From NCBI GenBank assembly GCA_002495225.1, contig DAEF01000055.1, forward strand, positions 3,872-21,520: DNA of 17,649 bases, written 5' to 3'. The translations under genes and the position numbers were made by a program. Positions 1 to 8,214 of this stretch are shown in pieces (the stretch's first letter is position 1; each line of letters starts with the position of its first letter). This DNA is from Methanoregulaceae archaeon UBA288 (GTDB lineage Archaea > Halobacteriota > Methanomicrobia > Methanomicrobiales > Methanospirillaceae). The notes below the pieces were generated by a model. It worked only from the letters and a program-made list of their open reading frames with translations. It was not told where the DNA came from and made no database searches.

Positions 1-771
1 CGGCCGGACCTGGTCGTCGGTGCCGGTCTCTTCGTCGTCGCGGGCGAGATCCTGGCCTTGGGCCAGCTCCCGGCCGCCGGCACGGCCCTGCTCGGGTTCC
101 TGACAGGCCTCTTCGTCTCAAGGTCGGCCACCATCTCCAACGACTACTTCGACCGCGAGGTGGACCGGGTCAACCGGCCCGATCGCACCCTCCCCTCGGG
201 CCACGTCTCCGCCACAGAGCTCTGGGCGCTCTTTGTCGCCTTCGCGGTCGCGGGCCTGGCCTCCGCGGCCCATCTCGGCCCCGCCGTGCTCGCTCTGGCC
301 GCGGCCGTCTAAGGGGTCGCCCTCTTCTACAACCTCCGGCTCAAGGAGGCCGGGTTCCTCGGAAACATGGCCGTCGCCGTCTGCGTCTCGATGACGGTCG
401 TCATCGGCGGGACGGTGGCCGGCGCGGTCAACGGGCTCGTGCTGACCGTCGCCGGGCTGGCGTTCCTCTTCGACCTCGGCGAGGAGGTCGCCTCCGACGC
501 CATGGACGTCGAGGGCGATAGCGTTCGGTCGTCGCGGAGCATCGCGGCGACGGCCGGCCGGGCGCAGGCCCTCCGGCTCCCGGGGGCCGCGTTCGCCCTC
601 TTCGTCGCCCTGACCTCTCTCCCGTGCGCCGCAGCCGGCCTCTGCATGTCGTACCTCGCCCCACGGCTCGTCCGGAGCACGACGATCGCGGAGGGGCGGG
701 TCTTCGTCCGCCGCCTGTACCTGGCGTGGGGCGCGTTCGTGGTCCTCTTCGCCCTCGCCAGCCTCCTGTGA
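1..771 (+). pseudogene. ubiA: UbiA-family prenyltransferase, probably geranylgeranylglyceryl-phosphate geranylgeranyltransferase; interrupted by in-frame TAA
   Basis: The frame is open from base 1 and ends at TGA 769-771, with one TAA at 310-312 inside it; the reading frame and homology continue on both sides. Upstream is the first Asp-rich motif of UbiA enzymes (NDYFDREVDRVNRPDR, bases 139-186) followed by a LPSG segment. Downstream come the LK-x4-LGN segment and a second acidic motif (DLGEEVASDAMD, about 472-507). The protein is hydrophobic throughout, as expected of an integral membrane enzyme. The family adds a second geranylgeranyl chain to geranylgeranylglyceryl phosphate in archaeal ether-lipid synthesis. 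The 256 visible codons compare with a usual length near 280, so roughly 25 N-terminal residues lie before the window. The stop sits where a Tyr or similar codon (TAC to TAA) would be natural. It is either a true nonsense mutation, a base error, or a paralogue that is no longer needed. A different UbiA substrate cannot be excluded. Confidence 0.85.
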
Positions 772-889
772 CGGTCGCCGGGAGGGACGGCCGGCGCTGC
801 TCTGAAACACAGCCCAAGCGGAACAGCGAAGAGCAACCCCGGCTCCCCGAAGGCGATAGTCTCATGGTGCCCGGCGGATACTGATCCTT

Positions 890-3178
890 ATGCAATATCG
901 CCGGGCCCGGGCGGTCCTCGTGCTGCTGCTCCTCGCACTCCTTACGCCCGGAGCCCTCGCGGCCGGCGACGCGTCCGGCGGGTTCGGCCACGTCTACCCG
1001 GCCCCCGACCCGTCCGATCCCGTCGATGTGCCCGCCCCGTTCCCCGCGTCGCCCGCCGCCATCGCGATGACCCGGCTCTTCCCCGCGACGGCCGAACCCC
1101 AGCCGACCTTCGCACCGGGCAACGGCTCCGCGCACGTCTACGTCTCCGCCCGGGACTCGACCGTGGCACCACCGCCGAACTCCACCCTCTTCGTCTGCGA
1201 CGGCGCCGGCGACGAGGTCGAGATCGCCGCCGCCATCGCGGCGGCCCCGGGCGGGATCGTCGAGCTGCTCGACGGCAGCTTCCGCTGCTCGGGCCGGATC
1301 ACCCTGCCGGCCCATACGACACTCCAGGGGCAGGGCTCGTCGAAAACCACCATCGAGATCCTGCCGAAGAACGGCGGCACGGGCTACCTCCCGATCGACA
1401 CCGGCGGAGAGTACGTGAACATCGTCGGCTTCACCATGCGCGGGAACGCCTTCGTCATGGTCACCCGGAGCCACGTCCGCGTCCGCGACGTCCTGGGGAC
1501 CAGCATCGACCTCGGCGGAACGTGGCGCCCGGCCTCAGGCAACGGCATGTTCTTTGTCTGGGTCGCCCCGCCCGTGACCGTGATCGACGACGTCGAGTTC
1601 TACCAGTGCCGCGCCGTCGACTGCCACACGCACGGCTTCAACATGAACCAGGACTACCGCGACTTCGTCGAGCGGACCATCTCCAACGTCCGGTTCCTAG
1701 ACTGCAGTGCCGTGAGGTGCGGCTTCGGACGGGTCGGCGATCCGGGCGTCACGGACGCGATAAACCAGTCGCGCTCGGAGTGGATCACCGGCTTCGACCT
1801 CCACGAGTGGCAGGATCTCGTCAACTGCGAGGTCGTCAACTGCGTCGCCGAAAACAACTGGGAGTCCGGGTTCCACCTCGAGCCCGGGGCCCGGTACGAC
1901 AGCAACGGCGGGAACATCGGGCCGCGGACGGTCTCGCAGAACATCGTCTTCAAAAACTGCGTCAGCTCGAACAACGGCCAGCGGAACACCTACGCGGGCC
2001 ACTTCTTCATGTCCGGCTACTACCTCTCTCGCGACACGCACCTCGAGAACTGCGTCTCGTTCAACAACCGGAACTGCGGGTATTACGTCCACGGCGGCGC
2101 CAACAGCTCCTTTGTCGGCTGCACGGACGACGGCAGCACTTACGGCTGGAAGGTCTGCAAGGCGAGCGAGGTGATCACGATCACGGACTGCACCTCCCGG
2201 AACAACCTCCGCTGGGCGTTCTGGCTCGCGTTCTCCCGGCAGATCCGCGTGGAGGACTTCCGGCACTCCGGCGTCGTCGGTGACCGCGGGTACCAGAGCA
2301 TCCTGGGGTGGTACAAGGACGAGGCCCCGTACCAGCTGCCCGTGACCGACTCCTCGTTCGAGATCACGGCCGGTGGCAACGGGATGCCGATCATCAACCA
2401 GGACGGGGACGGGAACACGTACACGCTCCTGCGGGCGGAGACGGGGCCCGCAGACCCGGTCTTGGCGGAGTTCACGGCAACCCCGACCTCGGGCGACGCC
2501 CCGCTTTCGGTCCGGTTCGATGACCACTCGACGAACGCGACCCGGTGGTGGTGGGACTTCGGGGACGGGACCGGCTCGCACGAGCGGGACCCGGTCCACG
2601 TGTACGGCGCCCCGGGCAACTACACGGTGACCCTGATGGCCGCGAACGATATGGTGTACGACGCGGAGACGAGGGCCGACGGCATCTGCGTCAGGAGCCC
2701 GGTCCAGGCCTCCTTCTTGGCGAACCGGACCTCGGGGCCGGCCCCGCTCGGGGTCGCGTTCACGGACACCTCGTACGGGAGTCCGACGTCCTGGCGCTGG
2801 GACTTCGGCGACGGCACGACCTCGACCGACCGGCACACCGTGCACGTCTACGAGAGCCCCGGTACCTACTCGGTGACCCTGACCGCCGGAAAAGCCGACT
2901 TCGAGCACACGACGACGGCTATCGACGGCATCGCCGCGACGGCACCCCCGCCGGCCATCGGCGGAATCCCCGGGGCGACCTCGCCGCCGACGGACACGGA
3001 CGGCGACGGGATACTCGACGATCTGAACGGCAACGGACGGCGGGACTTCGCGGACGTCGTGCTGTACTTCAACCAGATGAGCTGGCTCGCGGCATACGCG
3101 CCGGTCTCGCAAATTGACTGCAACGGGAACGGCCGGGTCGACTTCGCCGACGTCGTCTGGCTCTTCAACCGTCTGTAG
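890..3178 (+). CDS. Secreted right-handed beta-helix protein with two PKD domains and C-terminal dockerin-like module
   Basis: The 762-residue product starts with a typical signal peptide: RR near the N-terminus, then a Leu-rich core, with likely cleavage after ALA near residue 24. Residues about 85-160 carry the FVCDGAGDEVEIAAAI type entry seen in methanogen beta-helix proteins. About 160-520 is rich in short N-, C- and V-containing turns (for example VVNCVAENN) that fit a parallel beta-helix. Two PKD domains follow at about 522-602 and 604-684, each with WDFGDGT and a Y-x-V-T-L strand. Residues about 703-762 hold two Asp/Asn-rich loops (LNGNGRRDFADVV and CNGNGRVDFADVV), resembling paired dockerin calcium loops. 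PKD and beta-helix folds are common in archaeal surface proteins. The exact ligand is unknown. A carbohydrate-binding or structural surface role is inferred. The same tail ends the protein at 5584-7854. No strong Shine-Dalgarno precedes the ATG at 890. Confidence 0.9.
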   Translation: MQYRRARAVLVLLLLALLTPGALAAGDASGGFGHVYPAPDPSDPVDVPAPFPASPAAIAMTRLFPATAEPQPTFAPGNGSAHVYVSARDSTVAPPPNSTLFVCDGAGDEVEIAAAIAAAPGGIVELLDGSFRCSGRITLPAHTTLQGQGSSKTTIEILPKNGGTGYLPIDTGGEYVNIVGFTMRGNAFVMVTRSHVRVRDVLGTSIDLGGTWRPASGNGMFFVWVAPPVTVIDDVEFYQCRAVDCHTHGFNMNQDYRDFVERTISNVRFLDCSAVRCGFGRVGDPGVTDAINQSRSEWITGFDLHEWQDLVNCEVVNCVAENNWESGFHLEPGARYDSNGGNIGPRTVSQNIVFKNCVSSNNGQRNTYAGHFFMSGYYLSRDTHLENCVSFNNRNCGYYVHGGANSSFVGCTDDGSTYGWKVCKASEVITITDCTSRNNLRWAFWLAFSRQIRVEDFRHSGVVGDRGYQSILGWYKDEAPYQLPVTDSSFEITAGGNGMPIINQDGDGNTYTLLRAETGPADPVLAEFTATPTSGDAPLSVRFDDHSTNATRWWWDFGDGTGSHERDPVHVYGAPGNYTVTLMAANDMVYDAETRADGICVRSPVQASFLANRTSGPAPLGVAFTDTSYGSPTSWRWDFGDGTTSTDRHTVHVYESPGTYSVTLTAGKADFEHTTTAIDGIAATAPPPAIGGIPGATSPPTDTDGDGILDDLNGNGRRDFADVVLYFNQMSWLAAYAPVSQIDCNGNGRVDFADVVWLFNRL

Positions 3179-3182
3179 ACCA

Positions 3183-3213
3183 CCGGCCCCTTTGCCTCCT
3201 GGGGGGGGGCCGG
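3183..3213 (+). terminator. GC-rich hairpin after the beta-helix/PKD gene
   Basis: CCGGCCCC (3183-3190) can pair with GGGGCCGG (3206-3213) around a 15-base loop, starting 5 bases after the stop codon and ending before the next promoter. No T-run follows, so it may be only a 3'-end stabilising structure. Confidence 0.4.
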
Positions 3214-3239
3214 AGAGGGATGCGAGAGGGCGGGAGAGG

Positions 3240-3250
3240 CTATTTATACG
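3240..3250 (+). promoter_or_regulatory. Archaeal TATA element for the histidine kinase
   Basis: The AT-rich CTATTTATACG stands out in GC-rich surroundings and lies about 35 bases before the GTG at 3282. This is the spacing expected for a TATA box with a very short leader, and it supports that start. Confidence 0.6.
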
Positions 3251-3281
3251 GACGCTTCCATCTCTTCTCGAGGGCGAGCGC

Positions 3282-5327
3282 GTGGCCTCTCTTCTCTATT
3301 ACGACCCCGACCCTGCCTGGCGGGATGCGGTCGGTCGCGACCTCCCCGACGCGTCCGTGACGGTGCTGACCGCCGCGACCTTCGGGGACGCGATCGCGCT
3401 CCTCCGGCGCGAACCGGTCGACGCCGTCGCGGCCGATCCGCCCGACACCGAGGTCCTTTCGTTCGTCTCGGCCGTCGGGCAGCTGCGACGGGGGGTCCCC
3501 GTCGTTCTCTTCATGCCGCTCGCCCGGGCGCGGTCGGCGTTCGAGGGCATGAACAGCGGCGCCGACCGGTTCGTGGAGAAGCGGGAACCTGCCGCGGAGA
3601 CGGCCCGCGCCCTCGCGAACGTCGTCCACGAGGCGATCGGTCGCCGGACGCGCGTACGGAGCCTGGAGGAGCGGGCGGAGCAGCTCGAGTTCCTCTCCCA
3701 AACGGCGCTCGACTTCGTCGGGATGAAGGATGGCGACGACGTTTACGCCTACATCGCCCGGAAGCTCGCGGAGATCGTGGACGGCTCGACGGTCGGGGCT
3801 ACGAGCCTGGACGCGGAGCGGGGTATCCTGACCACCCGGGCCATCGCGGGCCCCCCGGAGGACCTGGCCGTGCTCGAGGAGGAGCTCGGCCGGCCCTTCG
3901 TGGGGATCGAGATGGCGGTCGGCGCGGAGCCCGCCGCCGCGGTGGTCTTCGGCTGCCGTGCCCTGGTCGAGGGGCCGTCCTCGCTCGGCGTGCTCTTCTT
4001 CGGCCATATCCCCGCCGGGGTCGCCGAGCGGATCGATGCCCGGCTCTCGTGGGGCAGGTCCTACATCATGGGCCTCTCCTGCCGCGAGGGCGTGCTCGGG
4101 GACATCATCATCCGGTTGAAACGCGGGGGCGAGCTCGAGAACCGGGACCTGATCGAGGCGTTCGTGGGACAGGCCTCGGTTGCGCTCCTGCGCCGCCGGG
4201 CGATCCGGGGCCTCCGCGAGAGCGAGGCCCGGTACCGCGCCGTGGTCGAGAGCCAGCACGAGCTCGTCTGCCGGTTCCGGCCGGACGGCACCCATCTCTT
4301 CGCGAACGATGCCTACTGCCGGTTCTTCGGCCTTGACCCGGCCGCGATCGTCGGCACGCGGTTCACGCCCGTGGTGCCGGGGGATGAGCGCAGGAGGCTG
4401 CGGGAGTACTTCGCGGGGTTCTCGCCGTCGTCGCCCGTCAAGACGATCGAGCACCGGGTGGCGGGCTCCGACGGCACGGTCCGCTGGCTCCAGTGGTCGG
4501 ACCGGGCCTTCTTCGGCTGCGACGGCCGGGTCGAGGAGTTCCAGTCGGTCGGCCGCGACGTGACCGAACGGAGAGAGACCGAGGCGGCCCTTGCCGCGCT
4601 GACGGCGGAGCTCGAGGCGCGGGTCGAGACCGCGACGGCCGGGCTCAGGGCGGCGAACCGCGACCTCGAGGCCTTCTCGCGCCACGTCTCCCACGACCTC
4701 CGCGCGCCCCTGCGGGCGATCGACGGCTACCTCGGCATCATGATGGCCCGGTTCGGCCCCGACCTCCCGCCCGATGCGGTGGTCTACGTGGGGCGCGCCC
4801 GGGAGGGGGTCCTGCGTGCGAACCGGTTCCTCGAGGCGCTCCTCTCGCTCTCGCGCCTCTCCAACCGGCCCCTGCAGGTCGAGCGCGTCGAGCCCGCGGC
4901 GGTCGTCCGGGGCGTGCTCGACGAACTGCTGCCGGACCCGGGCGAGCGACGGGTCGAGGTGGAGGTCGAGTCCCTGCCGTCATGTCACGCGGACCCGGAG
5001 TTGCTCCGGCACGTCTTCCAGAACCTGCTGTCGAACGCGCTGAAGTTCACGAGGATCCGGAGCCCGGCGCGGATCAGGGTCGGCGCGTCGGCGGAGGGGG
5101 AGGAGACGGTCTTCTTCGTCTCGGACAACGGCGTCGGGTTCCCGGCCGAGATCGGCGCGAGGGTGTACGACGACTTCGCGCGGTTCCACGACCCGGGGGA
5201 GTACGAGGGCTCGGGGCTCGGACTGCCGCTCGTCCGGCGGATCGTGGAGCGGCACGGCGGGCGATGCTGGGCCGAGGGGGCGGTCGATCGCGGCGCGACC
5301 TTCTCGTTCACTCTCCCGGCCGCGTGA
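3282..5327 (+). CDS. Soluble hybrid sensor histidine kinase: receiver-like, GAF, PAS, HisKA, HATPase_c
   Basis: The product has 681 residues if translation starts at GTG 3282, which fits the TATA element at 3242-3248; in-frame codons upstream overlap the previous gene and give no domain sequence. Residues 1 to about 120 look like a receiver domain, with acidic YYDPD near the start, a candidate phospho-Asp in AVAADPPD and the conserved Lys in VEKRE. About 130-310 is GAF-like. About 318-440 is a PAS domain ending in VGRDVTERRE. A coiled-coil linker leads to HisKA with phospho-acceptor His471 (HVSHDLRAPLRAI). HATPase_c shows the N box (QNLLSNALKF, about 580), G1 (DNGVGF, about 615) and G2 (GSGLGLPLV, about 643), then VERHGGRCW and GATFSFTLP. 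There is no membrane segment, so it should sense in the cytoplasm. The signal and the partner regulator are not visible here. Its position between two surface-protein genes suggests, but does not show, a regulatory link. Confidence 0.93.
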   Translation: MASLLYYDPDPAWRDAVGRDLPDASVTVLTAATFGDAIALLRREPVDAVAADPPDTEVLSFVSAVGQLRRGVPVVLFMPLARARSAFEGMNSGADRFVEKREPAAETARALANVVHEAIGRRTRVRSLEERAEQLEFLSQTALDFVGMKDGDDVYAYIARKLAEIVDGSTVGATSLDAERGILTTRAIAGPPEDLAVLEEELGRPFVGIEMAVGAEPAAAVVFGCRALVEGPSSLGVLFFGHIPAGVAERIDARLSWGRSYIMGLSCREGVLGDIIIRLKRGGELENRDLIEAFVGQASVALLRRRAIRGLRESEARYRAVVESQHELVCRFRPDGTHLFANDAYCRFFGLDPAAIVGTRFTPVVPGDERRRLREYFAGFSPSSPVKTIEHRVAGSDGTVRWLQWSDRAFFGCDGRVEEFQSVGRDVTERRETEAALAALTAELEARVETATAGLRAANRDLEAFSRHVSHDLRAPLRAIDGYLGIMMARFGPDLPPDAVVYVGRAREGVLRANRFLEALLSLSRLSNRPLQVERVEPAAVVRGVLDELLPDPGERRVEVEVESLPSCHADPELLRHVFQNLLSNALKFTRIRSPARIRVGASAEGEETVFFVSDNGVGFPAEIGARVYDDFARFHDPGEYEGSGLGLPLVRRIVERHGGRCWAEGAVDRGATFSFTLPAA

Positions 5328-5355
5328 GGCGGTGAGCCGAAACGGCGTCCGGCCA

Positions 5356-5395
5356 TCCGTGCCTCCGGCACGGAACAGGCCTCTTTTGCGTTTTT
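5356..5395 (+). terminator. Hairpin plus T-tract terminator of the histidine kinase gene
   Basis: TCCGTGCC (5356-5363) pairs perfectly with GGCACGGA (5367-5374) around a 3-base loop. The tracts CTTTT and GTTTTT follow at 5382-5395. A stem followed by T-runs just after the stop codon is a good candidate transcription end. T-runs alone often suffice in archaea. Confidence 0.6.
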
Positions 5396-5418
5396 CGGCG
5401 GGCTACGAACCATTCTGT

Positions 5419-5450
5419 TCGAAAGATTTAACGTGGGAGATGCATATTGG
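5419..5450 (+). promoter_or_regulatory. Probable promoter of the second surface-protein gene
   Basis: GAAAGATTTAAC (5421-5432) resembles a BRE plus TATA element and sits in the most AT-rich stretch of the intergenic region; GCATATTGG (5442-5450) is an alternative TATA. Either would leave an untranslated leader of more than 100 bases before ATG 5584, unusually long compared with other starts in this window. Confidence 0.4.
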
Positions 5451-5549
5451 AGATAATCGCGCGCGGAGTGACAGGCTCCCTTTGACGGTCTCCGGCCCGG
5501 GCCCCGCGCCATTCCGCCGCGCGGGATGAACCTCACAGGTGCAGCAATC

Positions 5550-5576
5550 GCCGCTTCCTAGCGAAGCGGCCGGAGG
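5550..5576 (+). promoter_or_regulatory. Leader hairpin abutting a strong Shine-Dalgarno
   Basis: GCCGCTTC (5550-5557) pairs perfectly with GAAGCGGC (5563-5570) around the loop CTAGC. The sequence GGAGG follows at 5572-5576, seven bases before ATG 5584. The Shine-Dalgarno decides this start over the in-frame GTG at 5539, which would translate the hairpin. The stem could modulate ribosome access. Confidence 0.5.
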
Positions 5577-5583
5577 ACGAATC

Positions 5584-7854
5584 ATGCATCAGATCGCATC
5601 TCATCGCGGGCGCTTCGGCGCCCCAGCGCCGGCGGCGCTCCTGCTGCTGGCACTCTGCCTGCTCGCCGGGAGCGTGCAGGCCCTGGACGACCCACAGGAT
5701 ATGGCCGCGCTCGTCGCGGACGTCTCGCTCCCTGCCGGGGGAGTCGGGGCGCCGCCCGCGCCGGAGGGGTACGAGACGCCGATCGTCGTCAACGACGCCG
5801 ACCAGGTCGCTCCGGCCCTCTACGGCACGCGCATCGTCTGGCAGGACTGGCGGAACGGCGACAACGCCGAAGGAGACATCTACTCGTTCGACCTCGCCAC
5901 CCGCCTCGAGCTGCCGGAGGGCGCAGCGTCGTCCGACTACGGAAAGGCCGTCCCCAACGATTATGACCCGGCCGTCTCGAGCGCCGGGATCTTCTGGGTC
6001 CACGCCGGCCGTTCCGACGCCGATATCAACAACGAAGTCAGGGGCCGCACCCTCGCGGGCGAGCCGATCAACCTCACCTATCCCTCGGGGGGCGGGTACA
6101 CGGACTTCTCCGAGCTGGCCGCCGACGCGGACTGGGTGGCCTTCGTCTTTCACGACGGCAGCGGGTACCACCTGGTCAGGCTCTCCACGACCTACGGGCA
6201 GTATTATTACGACCGGGAGACGGTGAACGAGATCCGCTCGCCCGACGTCAGCGGCGATACCGTCACCTGGCAGGAGTACGACGGCAACGACTGGAACGTC
6301 TGGGCCGTCGTCCCCGGGCACGGATCGCCCATCGCCCTCGCGAACGACCCGTACGACCAGGTCTCGCCGACGGTCGACGGGACGCGCGTGGTCTGGGCCG
6401 ACAACCGGAGCGGCGACTGGGACCTCTGGACCGCCGACCTCTCGCAGCCGAACCCCGTCGAGGCTCCCTGGCTCGTGGCGCCCGGCGACCAGGCGAACCC
6501 GCACCTCGACGGCGACCGGCTGGTCTGGGAGGACGACCGCGACGGCGACTGGGACATCTGGCTCGGGAGCCTCTCGAGCGGTGACACGGCCCCCCTCTGC
6601 GACGCGGAGGGCAACCAGCGTGCCCCGTCCGTCGACGGCGACCGGATCGTCTGGCAGGACCGGCGGAACGGGAACTGGGACATCTACCTGTTCACGGCCT
6701 CCTCGACGGGCCCGGTGCCCGTCCCGACGCCGGGCCCGCTCGTGATCGAGTCCCCCGGGACGTACACGATCGCGGCCGACGGCTTCGACGGCACCGCCAC
6801 GCCGATCGAGATACGGGCCTCGAATGTCGTCCTCGACGGCGGCGACCACACCATCGACGGCACGGGAGGGGACGGCAGCTGCGGCATTCTGGTCGGCGCC
6901 GACGGCCCCCTCTCGGACGTGGTCGTGCGGAACCTCCGGCTCACCAACTGGGAGACCGGCATCCGCGCCGAGAACGTCACCGGCTCTGTGATCGAGGACT
7001 GCGAGGTCGCGCACAACCATGACGGGATCGCCCTCGTAGATGCGCGGGACGTGGAGGTCCGTGACAACCTGGTCGTCGCCAACGAGGAGACGGGCATCCG
7101 GGTATCGGGCTCTGAGGAGACGACGGTCCGGGACAACGACGTGGTCAGGACGGGCGACGGCTTCGATCGCTTCGTCTCCTGGACGATGGACGAGAGCACC
7201 TTCGCCATCGCGCTCGGGCGTTCCGCGGGGACCGTTGTCAGCGGCAACGACCTCGGCGGCGAGTACAGCAGCCTGGTCTTCGCGGACTCGCCGGGCACCC
7301 TGGTGACCGGAAACCAGCTCACCGGCCGGCGGATCGGGATCTACGGGTCCTTCATCGGCGAGAACGAGGGGTGCGCCGTCTTCAACAACGTCTTCAGAAA
7401 CATCGACAACGTCTACGGCTCGCTGGCGAACGCCAGCTGGAACACGACTCCGTCGCCGGGACCGAATATCGTGGGCGGCCCGCAGCTCGGCGGCAACTTC
7501 TGGGCGACCCCCGACGGCACGGGCTTCTCCGAGACGACCCCCGATGCGGACGGTGACGGGTTCTCCGACGAGCCGTTCGAGACGGATTTCGGCCGGGACT
7601 CCCTGCCGCTCGCGCCGTGGACGGGGCCGGTTGTCGTCGCCCTCCCCGGGGGCGCCGGCCTGCCGACGGACCCCAACGGCGACGGGACGTACGACGACGT
7701 GAACGGCAACGGCCGTGCCGACTTCGCGGACGTGGTCCTCTACTTCAACCAGATGGCCTGGATCGCGGACCACGAGCCTCCCGGCCTCTTCGACTACAAT
7801 GCGAACGGCCGCATCGACTTCGCGGACGTCGTCTGGCTCTTCAACGCGCTCTGA
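5584..7854 (+). CDS. Secreted beta-propeller plus parallel beta-helix protein with C-terminal dockerin-like module
   Basis: The product has 756 residues from ATG 5584, chosen because GGAGG lies seven bases upstream. The N-terminus is a signal peptide: basic residues, then LLLLALCLLAG, with likely cleavage after VQA. Residues about 60-375 contain repeated W-[QAE]-D-x-R-x-G-x-W-D-[IL]-[WY] units. Their first Trp falls near residues 86, 229, 271, 315 and 357, spaced 42-44 residues in the later copies, as in TolB/WD40-like propellers of archaeal surface proteins. About 385-690 has short NVxxGSVIEDCEV-type turns of a NosD/CASH-like beta-helix. Residues about 697-756 form the module shared with the protein at 890-3178 (VNGNGRADFADVV and YNANGRIDFADVV). 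It probably acts outside the cell, bound to the S-layer or a partner through the tail. No catalytic residues can be assigned. Confidence 0.9.
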   Translation: MHQIASHRGRFGAPAPAALLLLALCLLAGSVQALDDPQDMAALVADVSLPAGGVGAPPAPEGYETPIVVNDADQVAPALYGTRIVWQDWRNGDNAEGDIYSFDLATRLELPEGAASSDYGKAVPNDYDPAVSSAGIFWVHAGRSDADINNEVRGRTLAGEPINLTYPSGGGYTDFSELAADADWVAFVFHDGSGYHLVRLSTTYGQYYYDRETVNEIRSPDVSGDTVTWQEYDGNDWNVWAVVPGHGSPIALANDPYDQVSPTVDGTRVVWADNRSGDWDLWTADLSQPNPVEAPWLVAPGDQANPHLDGDRLVWEDDRDGDWDIWLGSLSSGDTAPLCDAEGNQRAPSVDGDRIVWQDRRNGNWDIYLFTASSTGPVPVPTPGPLVIESPGTYTIAADGFDGTATPIEIRASNVVLDGGDHTIDGTGGDGSCGILVGADGPLSDVVVRNLRLTNWETGIRAENVTGSVIEDCEVAHNHDGIALVDARDVEVRDNLVVANEETGIRVSGSEETTVRDNDVVRTGDGFDRFVSWTMDESTFAIALGRSAGTVVSGNDLGGEYSSLVFADSPGTLVTGNQLTGRRIGIYGSFIGENEGCAVFNNVFRNIDNVYGSLANASWNTTPSPGPNIVGGPQLGGNFWATPDGTGFSETTPDADGDGFSDEPFETDFGRDSLPLAPWTGPVVVALPGGAGLPTDPNGDGTYDDVNGNGRADFADVVLYFNQMAWIADHEPPGLFDYNANGRIDFADVVWLFNAL

Positions 7855-7857
7855 GCG

Positions 7858-7897
7858 GCGGTCCGCACCCCCGCTCTCCCTCTTCTCCGGGGACCGC
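7858..7897 (+). terminator. Possible stem-loop after the second surface-protein gene
   Basis: GCGGTCC (7858-7864) can pair with GGACCGC (7891-7897) around a pyrimidine-rich 26-base loop. It begins three bases after the stop codon. The long loop and lack of a T-run make it uncertain. Confidence 0.3.
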
Positions 7898-8002
7898 GCT
7901 CCTGCGGCCCCCGGGCTCCGAACCATAGATGAGCGAAGCCGGCGGTTCCCGAACGCGCGTGCTCCCCGTGTGTCGTCTGTGTCGAACCTCTGGGTCCGTA
8001 AC

Positions 8003-8023
8003 TTCCCCCCGTTCCGGGGGGAA
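8003..8023. repeat. Perfect short inverted repeat
   Basis: TTCCCCCCG (8003-8011) and CGGGGGGAA (8015-8023) are exact inverted copies around TTC. It lies between the surface-protein gene and the kinase remnant, in sequence with no intact gene. It could be a terminator stem or a scar of rearrangement. Confidence 0.5.
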
Positions 8024-8053
8024 TGATGGGCGTGGTGATCGGAGTTCGCGGGC

Positions 8054-8145
8054 GTGGTCAGATGGACCGTTGAGCGGCACGGTCCGCGTCGCGTCCGCGC
8101 CGGGGAGGGGCTCGACCTTCTTCACCCTCCCGGCGTCCGCCAATC
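8054..8145 (+). pseudogene. Remnant of a histidine kinase C-terminus (HATPase_c)
   Basis: In one frame (8054-8083) the sequence reads VVRWTVERHG, matching the helix after the G2 box of HATPase domains. The frame then shifts near 8083, and the next frame reads TVRVASAPGRGSTFFTLPAS, the terminal strands of such kinases. The intact kinase at 3282-5327 has the equivalent VRRIVERHGG and GATFSFTLPAA. No N-box, G1 or HisKA sequence is recognisable upstream, so only about 30 residues survive. It is therefore a fragment, not a small gene. It is not a copy of the neighbouring kinase, because the residues differ too much. Confidence 0.6.
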
Positions 8146-8214
8146 GCGGGGAAGGGGCCGAAAAGAGAGGGGGCCGAATCCTCGGACCCGATCCCCCGGC
8201 GTCGGCGTTCCCGA

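Noticed and set aside
1697..3112. A 471-codon minus-strand open frame
   Set aside because: Antisense shadow of the beta-helix/PKD gene; no recognisable motif, signal or promoter.
3240..4694. A 484-codon minus-strand open frame
   Set aside because: Antisense to the histidine kinase, whose domains are unmistakable on the plus strand.
5533..7926. A 797-codon open frame on the minus strand
   Set aside because: It is antisense to the intact surface-protein gene, is Arg/Val/Asp-rich without any domain, and arises because G/C third positions remove stops from the opposite strand.
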